A stretch of 31,298 nt of DNA from CAYFUL01 sp964346375 (GTDB lineage Bacteria > Bacillota > Clostridia > Tissierellales > Peptoniphilaceae). The stretch is from positions 1 to 31,298 of the forward strand of contig CAYFUL010000014.1 in assembly GCA_964346375.1 (NCBI GenBank), given 5' to 3'. A program made the translations under genes and the position numbers. A model generated the notes under the pieces. It made no database searches and had not been told where the DNA came from. It worked only from the letters and a program-made list of their open reading frames with translations. How positions within the stretch are numbered: position 1 is the first letter of the stretch; every line of letters begins with the position of its first letter. This document shows, one piece after another, positions 1 to 7,993 of the stretch.

Positions 1-336
1 GTAGTTTTTAAAAAGACCATTCCTATTGAAACCATACTAAAGAGTCTATGTATATTATTCCTAGGTTATGGATTAGTAATGAGAGCCTCGATGGGTATTA
101 CCCTTATTGAAAGGGAGAGCTTTATATTTTTAGATATACTTTATGAATGTGTATCTGCCTTTGGAACTACAGGAGTTACTAGGGGAATTACCTCACTACT
201 TCGTGCTCCTTCTAAGATAATTTTAATGTTTTTAATGTTCGTAGGTAGAGTTGGCCCAGCGTCCTTTGCAATGGGTCTTATTATGAGAGCAAAGAAGAGA
301 ACTAGGTATTCTAGTGGAAAGATTTTAGTGGGGTGA
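1..336 (+). CDS. ktrB: Potassium channel subunit KtrB/TrkH, C-terminal fragment
   Basis: The reading frame is open from the first base, so the gene starts upstream of the window and only about 111 C-terminal residues are seen. The fragment contains FGTTGVTRGIT, which fits the last selectivity-filter (P-loop) repeat of TrkH/KtrB channels, then a hydrophobic helix ending in MFVGRVGPASFAMGL, a typical KtrB C-terminal signature, and a basic tail. KtrB forms the K+-translocating membrane dimer gated by a cytosolic KtrA ring. The next gene, 3 bases downstream, encodes a KtrA-size regulator, supporting the Ktr over the Trk assignment. The first ATG in frame, at 79, lies inside the conserved region and is not a real start. 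Confidence 0.9.
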   Translation, partial: VVFKKTIPIETILKSLCILFLGYGLVMRASMGITLIERESFIFLDILYECVSAFGTTGVTRGITSLLRAPSKIILMFLMFVGRVGPASFAMGLIMRAKKRTRYSSGKILVG

Positions 337-339
337 GAA

Positions 340-1005
340 ATGAATAGTTTTGTAGTATTTGGGGCAGGAAGATTTGGATCAGCTGTGGCTAAAACCCTAT
401 TTGATTTTGGCCATGAAGTTATGAGTATAGATATAAATGAGGAAAAAATAGAGGATATTTCAGATTTTGTAACAACTGCAGTAATTTGTGATGTACTAGA
501 TGAAAAGGCGGCATCAGAACTTGGACTAAGTAATTTTGACGCTGCAATAGTTGCCATTGGTGAAAATTTAGAGGCATCAATTATGGCAACTATTCTTGCA
601 AAGGAAGCAGGTATAGGAAAGATTGTAGCCAAGGCAAAAACCCTTCGTATGGGAGATATACTTATGAAACTTGGCGCAGATAGAGTAGTCTATCCAGAGA
701 GGGACTCTGGTAATCGTCTGGGATATAATCTAAGTAAGAAAAATTACTTAGAACATATTCAGCTTTCAGATAAATATACCTTCCTCGATATTAAGGCGAT
801 TGAACCATGGTATGGCAAAGACCTTGAGAGTATAAATTTAAGAAGTAAGTACAATATTAATGTCCTTGCAATTAACAGAGGAGATGAAATTTTAATCAGT
901 CCTGTTGGAGATACTATAATCTTAAATGGGGATATACTATTTGTACTGGCAGATGTAGTTTCGATTGAGGAATTTGAGGCAAGCTATGCAGAGAATAACC
1001 AGTAA
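340..1005 (+). CDS. ktrA: KtrA-type potassium uptake regulator (RCK protein)
   Basis: This is the cytosolic nucleotide-binding subunit that gates the K+ channel encoded just upstream. The 221 residues match single-unit KtrA; the double-unit TrkA is about twice as long. The N-terminus has the Rossmann glycine motif GAGRFG (residues 8-13) and the acidic strand end SIDINEE, giving an RCK_N domain over about residues 1-130. The remainder, with IKAIEPWYGKDLESINLR and GDILFVLA, fits the RCK_C (TrkA_C) ligand-binding domain. The start ATG follows a GGGGTGA ribosome site that overlaps the ktrB stop. The end overlaps the next gene by 20 bases. Ktr systems serve osmotic and pH homeostasis. Confidence 0.92.
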   Translation: MNSFVVFGAGRFGSAVAKTLFDFGHEVMSIDINEEKIEDISDFVTTAVICDVLDEKAASELGLSNFDAAIVAIGENLEASIMATILAKEAGIGKIVAKAKTLRMGDILMKLGADRVVYPERDSGNRLGYNLSKKNYLEHIQLSDKYTFLDIKAIEPWYGKDLESINLRSKYNINVLAINRGDEILISPVGDTIILNGDILFVLADVVSIEEFEASYAENNQ

Positions 1006-1738
1006 GACCAATGGTAAGATTAAATTATTAAAGAGCCTTACTAAGAAAAAGTCCCGATATTCTGAGGGACTTTTCTTTGTTGAGGGTTATATTGTAAATT
1101 TTGAATCTCCTATTCTTCCCGTATATTCAGTTATTGACGAAAAGTATCTTGAGGAATATGGAGAACTAATAAATAGATATAGAAATTCTGGAGTAGAGGT
1201 AATTTTAACTAATGGGGAAATAATCCAGCATCTTTCTGATACTATTACTCCCCAAGGAATTATCTCCTACTATAATTTTATTGATAGATCAATAAAAAAT
1301 CTTCCCCTTGGTCAATTTTTATACCTAGATGGAATTTCAGACCCGGGAAATTTAGGAACTATTATAAGAACTGCCGATGCCTTTAATATTGACGGGGTAG
1401 TAGTTGGTGAAAACTCTGTAGATTTATACAACCCTAAGACTATTCGTTCAACTATGGCTTCAATTTTTCGAGTTCCCATATATTTTGGCAATTTATTGGA
1501 CTTAGAAAATTTAAGTGAGTACAAAATAATTGCAACTGCCCTAGAAAATTCCATTGGAATTAAGGAATGTACCTTCCCAGAAAATTCCATAGTGGTAATG
1601 GGAAGCGAGGCTCATGGCGTAAGTGAGGACATATTAAAAATGGTAGATAAGCGTATAAAAATTCCCATACGAGAAGGAGTTGACTCCTTAAATGTAGCCA
1701 TTGCAACGGGAATAGTCCTCTATGAACTAAAATGTTAA
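986..1738 (+). CDS. SpoU/TrmH-family RNA 2'-O-ribose methyltransferase
   Basis: This SPOUT-superfamily enzyme should methylate a ribose 2'-OH in rRNA or tRNA using S-adenosylmethionine. All three SpoU motifs are visible: motif 1 DPGNLGTIIRTADAF, motif 2 GSEAHGVS, and motif 3 DSLNVAIATGIVLYE near the C-terminus, which together form the knotted SAM site. The N-terminal part fits the SpoU substrate-binding domain. I chose the ATG at 986 (250 aa) because it follows a GAGG ribosome site at good spacing. A TTG at 965 would also be in frame but is less likely. The coding region overlaps the end of ktrA. The exact RNA target cannot be read from the sequence. Confidence 0.9.
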   Translation: MQRITSKTNGKIKLLKSLTKKKSRYSEGLFFVEGYIVNFESPILPVYSVIDEKYLEEYGELINRYRNSGVEVILTNGEIIQHLSDTITPQGIISYYNFIDRSIKNLPLGQFLYLDGISDPGNLGTIIRTADAFNIDGVVVGENSVDLYNPKTIRSTMASIFRVPIYFGNLLDLENLSEYKIIATALENSIGIKECTFPENSIVVMGSEAHGVSEDILKMVDKRIKIPIREGVDSLNVAIATGIVLYELKC

Positions 1739-2424
1739 AATACATTGTTGTGGATTATAGAATGCCACTGGAGATGAAAGAGGAGCTAAAAATTTATGGA
1801 GTTCCAATTATAAACTCTGTACCTGAAAAACTACATGAGGGTTTAAAGGGACACCCTGATATACTAATTCACCAGTTGCCTAGCGGAGAAGTGGTATGTA
1901 GTAGAGAAAGCCTTCCACTTTATAGTCTCTTTATGGATTTTAATTTTATTCCATGTGAAAATCCCATAGGAGATTATCCCTATGACATTGGACTAAATGG
2001 AGTTAGAATAAAGAACTACTTTGTTCATAATACTAAGTATACTGATCCTGTACTGCTAAATTTTTACAGAGAAAATGGATATGAAATTATAGACGTAAAA
2101 CAGGGATATACAAAGTGTAGTACAGTTGTGGGAGATGACTTTATTATCACTTCCGATAGGACAATTTACTCTGCATTAAAGGACAGGGTGGACTCCCTAC
2201 TAATAGACCATAAACAGGTAAAGCTAAAGGGATTTAACTATGGTTTTATTGGAGGGGCAAGTGGTTTTATTAATGGTGAGTTAGTCTTTACAGGGAGATT
2301 AAATAACCACTCTTCTGAAAGGGAAGTATTGGAATTTTTACAGAGTAGAAACATTAAAATTAGGTATTTAAGTAATAGGCCAATAGAGGACTATGGCTCC
2401 ATAATACCTATGGAGGAATTATGA
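1732..2424 (+). CDS. DUF6873 family protein (GME fold-like)
   Basis: The 230-residue protein looks like the DUF6873 group, related to the guanidino-group-modifying (amidinotransferase/arginine deiminase-like) fold. The features supporting this are an internal HPDILIHQL segment, a KQGYTKCSTVVG segment carrying a cysteine, and GGASGFINGELVFTGRL in the C-terminal half. The biochemical function is unknown. It lacks signal peptides and membrane segments, so it is expected in the cytosol. The ATG overlaps the stop of the methyltransferase gene and the last codons overlap trmB, so the three are probably co-translated. Family recognition is from memory of the motifs and is moderately certain. Confidence 0.75.
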   Translation: MLKYIVVDYRMPLEMKEELKIYGVPIINSVPEKLHEGLKGHPDILIHQLPSGEVVCSRESLPLYSLFMDFNFIPCENPIGDYPYDIGLNGVRIKNYFVHNTKYTDPVLLNFYRENGYEIIDVKQGYTKCSTVVGDDFIITSDRTIYSALKDRVDSLLIDHKQVKLKGFNYGFIGGASGFINGELVFTGRLNNHSSEREVLEFLQSRNIKIRYLSNRPIEDYGSIIPMEEL

Positions 2425-3062
2425 GATTAAGAAAAAAATGGTGGGCAATTCCTGAAATGATGGAGGATAGTCGAGTAGTATTTAATCCAGAGGAGTATCG
2501 AGGAAATTGGGATGAGTACTTTAAAAATAACAATCCAATCCATTTGGAAATAGGGCCAGGGAAGGGAGATTTTGTCCTTGAAATGGCAAGAAGAAATCCA
2601 TCTATTAACTATATAATCATTGAAAGGGAAACTAATGCCCTTGGATATGCAATGAGAAAGATTAGGGAGACTGAAGTTAAAAACATTGCCGCAATTCCCT
2701 ATGAGGCAGAGATGATACTAAACTATATTGGCGAAGGAGAAGTTGAGGAAATCTATATAAACTTTTGCAATCCATGGCCAAAAAATAGACAGCATAAGAG
2801 AAGATTAACCCACCTAGTTTTTTTAAAGAAGTATAGACAAATTTTAAAAGAGGATTCAAAAATATTTTTAAAGACTGACGACTTAGATTTTTTTAAGGAC
2901 AGTTTGGAATATTTTAAACGTGGTGGTTTTGAAACACTAGACTACACTTTTAATATGAAATTAGAGGACTACCCTGATTCCATAGTTACAGAGTATGAGA
3001 GAAAGTGGAGAAGTAAAAATATTCCAATTTGCTATGGAATTTTTAAGTTAATTAGCATATAA
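2421..3062 (+). CDS. trmB: tRNA (guanine-N7-)-methyltransferase TrmB
   Basis: TrmB makes m7G46 in the variable loop of tRNAs using S-adenosylmethionine. The 213-residue length is normal for the family. The SAM-binding motif HLEIGPGKGDFVLEMA is at residues 41-56, the acidic ribose-binding position follows in YIIIERE, and the signature NFCNPWPKNRQHKRRL (the P-W-P-K-x-R-H-x-x-R element) and a conserved TEYERKW near the C-terminus are present. The start ATG has a strong GGAGG six bases upstream, inside the 3' end of the DUF6873 gene, and the two genes overlap in an ATGA. Confidence 0.95.
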   Translation: MRLRKKWWAIPEMMEDSRVVFNPEEYRGNWDEYFKNNNPIHLEIGPGKGDFVLEMARRNPSINYIIIERETNALGYAMRKIRETEVKNIAAIPYEAEMILNYIGEGEVEEIYINFCNPWPKNRQHKRRLTHLVFLKKYRQILKEDSKIFLKTDDLDFFKDSLEYFKRGGFETLDYTFNMKLEDYPDSIVTEYERKWRSKNIPICYGIFKLISI

Positions 3063-3063
3063 T
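3035..3063 (+). promoter_or_regulatory. Possible promoter for thrS leader
   Basis: A perfect TATAAT lies at 3058-3063, across the trmB stop codon. The -35 candidate at 17-bp spacing, TGGAAT (3035-3040), is weak. The position just upstream of the T-box leader is what makes it likely. The assignment is tentative. Confidence 0.35.
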
Positions 3064-3079
3064 ATGGTAGAATATATTG

Positions 3080-3262
3080 GCAGATGGGAAGAGTAATTAG
3101 GTGAATTTTTTTAGAGAGTAGACTATTGGTGGAAGGTCTATAAAATAATCTAGTGAAAACTACCCCGGAGCTCTATCTGAAAGGATAGCGTTATGGTGCG
3201 ATAAATCATTTGAGAATAAATTAAGGTGGAACCACGGCCCTCGTCCTTTGGATGAGGGTTAT
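3080..3262 (+). promoter_or_regulatory. T-box leader (threonine) controlling thrS
   Basis: This leader senses uncharged tRNA-Thr and switches between termination and read-through of thrS. The Stem I element AGAGAGTA is at 3113-3120 and GGTGGAAGG follows. The specifier region contains ACT (3159-3161) directly followed by ACC (3162-3164), both Thr codons, before CGGAGCTC. The T-box sequence AAGGTGGAACCACG is at 3223-3236. Its TGGA can pair with a UCCA tRNA 3' end, which fits the U discriminator usual in Firmicutes tRNA-Thr. It ends in an intrinsic terminator. The 5' boundary is approximate. Confidence 0.9.
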
Positions 3263-3269
3263 TTTTTTT
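3238..3269 (+). terminator. T-box intrinsic terminator
   Basis: The arms CCCTCGTCC (3238-3246) and GGATGAGGG (3250-3258) form a stem with one G-T pair and a TTT loop, followed by TTATTTTTTTT. The alternative antiterminator would use the overlapping T-box sequence. The thrS ribosome site GGAGG starts just after the T run. Confidence 0.85.
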
Positions 3270-3279
3270 AGGAGGAATT

Positions 3280-5193
3280 ATGATAATTAAACTACCAGAT
3301 GGAAGTACAAGGGAATACGAAACTGAAAAGACTATTTATGAGTTAGCCAGTGATATTTCCGAAGGTCTAGCTAGAGCAAGTCTAGGTGGAGTATTTAATG
3401 GACGAATAATGGGAATGAAGGAAGTTGTAAATGAAGATGGAGATTTTAAAGTAGTTAAGTTTGAAGATCTAGAGGGAAAGGAAATTTTTTGGCATACATC
3501 TTCCCACGTACTTGCCCTTGCAATTCAAAGACTATTTCCAGAGACTAAGTTTGCAATTGGACCTGCAATAGACAATGGATTTTACTACGACATAGATCTA
3601 GATCACAAACTAACTCCAGAGGATTTAGAGAAGATAGAGGGTGAGGTTAAGAAGATTTTAAAAGAGGGCTATGAAGTTGAAATGTCCTCTCTAAGTAGAG
3701 ATGAAGCCATTGAATTCTTTAAGGAGAGAAATCAAGACTACAAGCTTGAAATAATTAATGACCTACCAGATGAACAGTCCTTTGGAATCTATTCAGTAGG
3801 GGAATTTACAGACCTATGTAGAGGACCACATTTAAAGGACATTAAAAAGATTAAGGCATTTAAAATTCTTTCAGTAGCTGGAGCATACTGGAGAGGTGAT
3901 GAAAAAAATAAGATGTTACAGAGAATCTATGGCATCTCATTTGAAAAGAAATCCCAACTAGATGAATACCTTCATAGAATAGAAGAAGCTGCAAGAAGAG
4001 ATCATAGAAAAATTGGCAAGGAGATGGATCTATTCTCCATGCACGAAGAAGGCCCAGGATTTCCATTCTTCCATCCAAAGGGAATGATACTTAGAAATAA
4101 CCTTGAAAATTGGTGGAGAGGAGTACTTGAAGAAAATGGATATGGAGAAATTAAAACTCCTATTATTTTAAACGAGGAATTATGGCATAGATCTGGCCAC
4201 TGGGATCACTACAAGGAGAATATGTACTTTACTAAAATTGACGACAAGGACTATGCAGTTAAACCTATGAACTGTCCTGGTTCAACTTTAGTATATTCTT
4301 CTCAAAGACATTCCTATAGGGATCTTCCAATTAGATTTGCAGAGTATGGTCAAGTTCATAGACATGAACTTTCTGGAACTCTACATGGACTATTTAGAGT
4401 TAGAACTTTTACACAGGACGATGCCCATGTTTACTGTCTACCATCTCAAGTTGAAGAGGAGATTTTTAGATTAATAGACTTAGCAGACTATCTATACTCC
4501 ACCTTTGGATTTAAATACTCTGTTGAACTCTCTACAAGACCAGAGGACTTTATGGGAAATATAGAAACTTGGAATCTTGCAGAGGCTAGTTTAAAACAGG
4601 CTCTTGATAAGAGGGGTATTTCATATACTGTAAACGAAGGTGACGGAGCATTCTATGGTCCAAAAATCGACTACCATCTTGAAGATGCAATAGGTAGAAC
4701 TTGGCAATGTGGAACTATTCAACTTGACTTCCAAATGCCAGAGAATTTTGACCTATTCTACATCGATGAAAATGGAGAAAAGCAAAGACCTGTTATGATT
4801 CACAGGGCGTTATTTGGATCAGTTGAAAGATTTTTGGGAATATTAATTGAACACTTTGCAGGAAAATTCCCACTATGGCTTTCTCCAGTTGGAGTAAAGG
4901 TTCTTCCAATTTCAAATAAGTTTAACGACTATGGTTTGGAGATTACAGAGAAGTTAAAATCTGCTGGAATTAGGGCAGAATTTGACGAAAGAGCTGAAAA
5001 AATTGGATATAAAATTCGTCAAGCACAACTTGAAAAGGTAAACTACATGGTAATTGTAGGAGAGAAGGAAGTTGATGAGAGAACTATTTCCATTAGAAAT
5101 AGAAATGGTGAGGAGAGAAAATCTGTTAAATTAGATGACTTTATTGAGGAACTAAAAGCAGAAATCGACTCAAAGGAATTTGTACTAGAATGA
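3280..5193 (+). CDS. thrS: Threonyl-tRNA synthetase
   Basis: ThrRS charges tRNA-Thr. At 637 residues it is full length, with the standard order: N-terminal TGS domain (about 1-60), editing/second-additional-domain with HTSSHVLALA and TDLCRGPH (about 65-225), class II catalytic core, and C-terminal anticodon-binding domain (about 540-637). In the core I see MNCPGS (zinc-ligand Cys), RHELSGTLHGLFRVRTFTQ (motif 2), GDGAFYGPKID, TWQCGTIQLDF, and HRALFGSVERFLGILIEH (motif 3). The anticodon domain starts near PVGVKVLPI and has FDERAEKIGYKIRQAQ. The ATG has GGAGGA upstream. Expression should be controlled by the T-box. It overlaps queH by 4 bases. Confidence 0.98.
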   Translation: MIIKLPDGSTREYETEKTIYELASDISEGLARASLGGVFNGRIMGMKEVVNEDGDFKVVKFEDLEGKEIFWHTSSHVLALAIQRLFPETKFAIGPAIDNGFYYDIDLDHKLTPEDLEKIEGEVKKILKEGYEVEMSSLSRDEAIEFFKERNQDYKLEIINDLPDEQSFGIYSVGEFTDLCRGPHLKDIKKIKAFKILSVAGAYWRGDEKNKMLQRIYGISFEKKSQLDEYLHRIEEAARRDHRKIGKEMDLFSMHEEGPGFPFFHPKGMILRNNLENWWRGVLEENGYGEIKTPIILNEELWHRSGHWDHYKENMYFTKIDDKDYAVKPMNCPGSTLVYSSQRHSYRDLPIRFAEYGQVHRHELSGTLHGLFRVRTFTQDDAHVYCLPSQVEEEIFRLIDLADYLYSTFGFKYSVELSTRPEDFMGNIETWNLAEASLKQALDKRGISYTVNEGDGAFYGPKIDYHLEDAIGRTWQCGTIQLDFQMPENFDLFYIDENGEKQRPVMIHRALFGSVERFLGILIEHFAGKFPLWLSPVGVKVLPISNKFNDYGLEITEKLKSAGIRAEFDERAEKIGYKIRQAQLEKVNYMVIVGEKEVDERTISIRNRNGEERKSVKLDDFIEELKAEIDSKEFVLE

Positions 5194-5795
5194 ATAAAAT
5201 AAATTACAATTTGGAAATGGAGAAGATAGTAGGAGACTTTACGGAAGTAAAGACTCTCCTTCTCCATTCCTGTTGTGGTCCATGTTCTTCTGCAGTTATG
5301 GAAAGGCTTACTCCCTATTTTCACATATATATTTACTTTTATAATCCCAATATTCACCCAGAGGAGGAGTACTATAAACGCCTTGGTGAACAGAAGAGAA
5401 TTATAGAGGAATCAAATTTAATAAATCCTGTGGAAATTGTTGAAGCCCCATATATTCCAATGGAGTATTTTAATACTATTAAGGGCTATGAAAATTACCC
5501 AGAAGGTTCAATTAGATGTCATAGATGCTACGAATTTAGAATGAGAAAGTCGGCAGAGGTGGCAAAGAGTTTAAACCTTCAATATTTCACCACCACCCTT
5601 TCAGTCTCTCCCCATAAGGATTCCCAAATTTTAAACGCGCTAGGAAGGGATATAGAGGACGAAATTGGGGTTAAGTATCTCTACTCTGACTTTAAAAAGA
5701 AAGAGGGATATAAACGATCTATTGAGCTTTCAAGGGAACACAATCTCTATCGACAGGATTATTGTGGATGTATATACTCTAAAGGGGAAGTATGA
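5190..5795 (+). CDS. queH: Epoxyqueuosine reductase QueH
   Basis: QueH (formerly DUF208) performs the last step of queuosine synthesis in tRNA, reducing epoxyqueuosine, and is the non-homologous replacement of QueG. The 201-residue protein shows the family cysteines: HSCCGPCSS near residue 30, GSIRCHRCYEFRM in the middle, and DYCGCIYS at the C-terminus. These ligate iron-sulfur and iron centres. TTTLSVSPHKD is another conserved QueH block. It is a cytosolic enzyme. The start overlaps the thrS stop (ATGA), so it is probably translated from the thrS transcript and controlled by the same T-box. Confidence 0.93.
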   Translation: MNKINYNLEMEKIVGDFTEVKTLLLHSCCGPCSSAVMERLTPYFHIYIYFYNPNIHPEEEYYKRLGEQKRIIEESNLINPVEIVEAPYIPMEYFNTIKGYENYPEGSIRCHRCYEFRMRKSAEVAKSLNLQYFTTTLSVSPHKDSQILNALGRDIEDEIGVKYLYSDFKKKEGYKRSIELSREHNLYRQDYCGCIYSKGEV

Positions 5796-6973
5796 AAAAT
5801 AAAATTACACTATGTCTAATATTACTAGTATTTATGGTACTACTTGGTTGAGATTTTTACTACCATGTAACCTATGGAGCTATTGCAAAAGTAGACTCAA
5901 TTACCAATAAAACTAAAGAGATTCCTGAAAGTGAAGTAGAGGAAGTTGTAGAAGACCCTCCTATTAAAATAAAAATCACCAGTACGGGAGATATTATGTA
6001 CCACTTGCCCCTTTATACCAAGTTATACAATGAGGAATTAGGGGAGTACGACTTTTCCCCCTACTATGAAAAGATGAAGGAGTACATGGACTCTACAGAC
6101 CTTATGGTTGGAAATTATGAGACCACAATAAATACCAACAGAAAGATTTCTGGATTTCCCATGTTTAATACACCTAAGGAATCTGTAAAGTATTTAAAAA
6201 ATCAGGGATTTGACCTACTTACTACTGCAAATAATCACTGTTTAGATACGGGAATTGATGGAATAAATGATACTATTGATTCCATAAGAGAGGTTGGTCT
6301 ACTTCAAACTGGTACATTTAAAGAAGGTGAGAAATATCCACTAATAGTAGATGTAAAGGGAATAAAGATAGGAATACTTGCCTACTCTGATTTATTTAAT
6401 GGTATGGAGGGAATGCTGCCAGAGTCTGAAAAATATAGAATAAATCCACTTTCCCAAGAGCAAATAATAGAGGATGTAAGGTATTTAAAGGACAATGGAG
6501 CAGAGTTTATAATATGCTATCCCCATTGGGGAGTGGAATATAGAACTACTCCCACAGATAGACAGGTGGAATTTGCAGACTTTATGTTTCAAAATGGTAT
6601 AGATGTAGTATTGGGATCTCATCCCCATGTACTTCAGAGAAGTGAGGTAAAAAATATTAATGGCAAGGATAGATTTTTAATCTATTCCATGGGAAATTCC
6701 ATTGCAAACCAAAGGAAGGAATGGATGGGAAATCATAATTCTGAAATGGGAGTATTTGTAGAACTTAGTATTGAAAAGGAAAATGGAGAGGTTAAATTAA
6801 CTGGCTCCAACATTGTACTAACCCATAATAATCGAGTTAGGGAAAAGGGATATACAGAAGTTGTACCTGTAAATGATACTCTAAATGGTAAATTTGGCGA
6901 TATTGACGAAAATTATAGGGCAAGATTATTAAAGATAAAGGATTTAGGAGCAGATATACTTTGGAAAGAGTAG
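5792..6973 (+). pseudogene. CapA-family metallophosphoesterase-like gene with in-frame TGA
   Basis: From the ATG at 5792, overlapping the queH stop, the frame encodes a hydrophobic leader MKNKITLCLILLVFMVLLG, then TGA at 5849-5851, then an uninterrupted CapA (PGA_cap) domain to 6973. The domain is otherwise complete: TSTGDIMYH, GNYETTI, TTANNHCLDTG, YPHWGVEYR, VLGSHPHVLQ and YSMGNS. The product would be a membrane-anchored, outward-facing enzyme of the poly-glutamate synthesis family. After the TGA the first usable start is ATG 5996, with a GGGAG upstream, but that removes the anchor and the metal-binding Asp of GDIM. TGA is used as a normal stop by neighbours and Trp is TGG here, so code reassignment is excluded. 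A TGG-to-TGA nonsense mutation or a sequencing error is most likely. Confidence 0.72.
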
Positions 6974-7389
6974 AGAGAATAAAAAAGAGGCTTATGGAAT
7001 TAAAACCGCCAGTTGGAAGTGAGAACTATGTTCGTAAGTACAACTGTGCAGAGGCTATGATAAGGGTCTACAACGAGGAATATAGTATTGGCATGGATGA
7101 AAATACATTGAGAATGTTTTGTGCCTTTGGAGGGGGAATGTACGCAGGTCTATCCTGCGGTTACTATATAGCTTCCTGTGCAATACTTGGTCATCTATAT
7201 AGTTCAAGTAATGTTCCCTATGTAAACCAGGATTTAAAAAAGATTCTTGCAAATTGGTCAGTTAGGTTTAGAGAAAAGTTTACTGTAATAAATTGTAGTG
7301 ATTTAAAAGTCGTAAATGGAACTTGTGAAGATCTCGGTCTACTTGTAGTAGAGGAGTTTGAAAGGTACTTAGAGGAGTTTTCCTCCTAG
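6961..7389 (+). CDS. C_GCAxxG_C_C family redox-type protein
   Basis: The 142-residue protein fits the C_GCAxxG_C_C family, small proteins with spaced cysteines of unknown function, presumed redox or metal-binding. Visible elements are YNCAEAMIRVYNEEY near residue 30, FGGGMYAGLSCGYYIASCAILG in the centre, FREKF, and the late cysteines in INCSDL and GTCEDLG. The GCA core is altered to SCGYYIASC. The TTG start at 6961 has AGGAG ten bases upstream and overlaps the CapA-like frame. An ATG at 6994 is an alternative that still keeps all cysteines. No membrane segment is obvious. Confidence 0.75.
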   Translation: MERVERIKKRLMELKPPVGSENYVRKYNCAEAMIRVYNEEYSIGMDENTLRMFCAFGGGMYAGLSCGYYIASCAILGHLYSSSNVPYVNQDLKKILANWSVRFREKFTVINCSDLKVVNGTCEDLGLLVVEEFERYLEEFSS

Positions 7390-7394
7390 TACCT
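7363..7394 (+). terminator. Hairpin across two convergent gene ends
   Basis: AGGTACT (7363-7369) pairs with AGTACCT (7388-7394), and GAGGA (7372-7376) with TCCTC (7381-7385), with a small internal mismatch and a short loop. The hairpin covers the last codons of both convergent genes. The downstream plus-strand DNA is AT-rich with a run of T at 7409-7416 but has no immediate T tract, so terminator strength is uncertain. Confidence 0.45.
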
Positions 7395-7896
7395 TTAATA
7401 ATTCCTCTACTTTTTTTTGTGGTTCAATTAGCCAGCTCTCTCCAAATTCCACAGCCTTCTCCATATCTTCAAGGACTATATTTAAATTAAATACCATCTT
7501 TTCATTTTCAAATAGCATTAAGTTTAAATTTACATCTTCGTCAAATCTATCTATGGAGTACTTTCCCTCAAAGTTTTTTACAGGGGGAATATTCCAATCG
7601 AAGGTAGTAAGATTTTTTTCAATATCCTCTGCTATGGATAGCTCTAATCTGTCCTTAAAAATTTCAAGGCTTTCTAATCCATCTTCAGTTATGAAAATAT
7701 TTTCTCTACTACTTGAAATTAATCCTGCATCTTCTAATTCGTATAGGTATTGCACAGTTAGAAAGTAGTTAAAGTAGTTATTCTTTAGTATAAAGTTTAC
7801 GAAGGAATCTCTAGTAAACATACTCCCTGAGATCTTTAGTATATATAAAATTAAGAGTTTATTCTTAGCAATTTCTCTATCATTTTTTTCCCACAT
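7369..7896 (-). CDS. DUF4364 family regulator-like protein
   Basis: The protein matches DUF4364, a Firmicutes family whose N-terminal part resembles a winged helix. KLLILYILKISG, the YFLTVQYLYELEDAGLISS recognition-type segment and ITEDGLESLEIF are in the expected order. The C-terminal half (about 100-175) is family-specific and of unknown function. I chose ATG at 7896 (175 aa) because GAGGTG lies just upstream; a GTG at 7908 would add four residues and would overlap that ribosome site. It is transcribed towards the C_GCAxxG gene and their 3' ends overlap by 21 bases. Targets are unknown. Confidence 0.82.
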   Translation of the reverse strand: MWEKNDREIAKNKLLILYILKISGSMFTRDSFVNFILKNNYFNYFLTVQYLYELEDAGLISSSRENIFITEDGLESLEIFKDRLELSIAEDIEKNLTTFDWNIPPVKNFEGKYSIDRFDEDVNLNLMLFENEKMVFNLNIVLEDMEKAVEFGESWLIEPQKKVEELLKVLGGKLL

Positions 7897-7968
7897 GGTA
7901 CACCTCACCTCTATATTAACATATTTACCCCAGCAAAATTAGAATAACTGTATAAAAGAACAAGACTT

Positions 7969-7977
7969 TGATATAAT
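7969..7977 (+). promoter_or_regulatory. Extended -10 promoter for the CPBP/pilin operon
   Basis: TGATATAAT is a perfect extended -10 (TG-n-TATAAT). The -35 candidate, TGTATA at 17-bp spacing, is poor, which is usual for extended -10 promoters. It lies 16 bases before the TTG of the small membrane gene, whose ribosome site follows it closely. Confidence 0.6.
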
Positions 7978-7993
7978 ATTCTAAGGTGATATT

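Noticed and set aside
141..632. Minus-strand frame of 163 aa opposite ktrB/ktrA
   Set aside because: It is a shadow of two well-supported genes on the plus strand and has no recognisable motifs.
965..985. TTG start at 965 for the SpoU methyltransferase
   Set aside because: ATG 986 has a GAGG ribosome site at good spacing, whereas the TTG would extend the protein further into ktrA without a clear gain.
5849..5851. Selenocysteine or code-4 reading of the CapA-like TGA
   Set aside because: TGA terminates neighbouring genes, Trp is TGG throughout, and no strong hairpin follows the codon. Family members have no selenocysteine here as far as I know.
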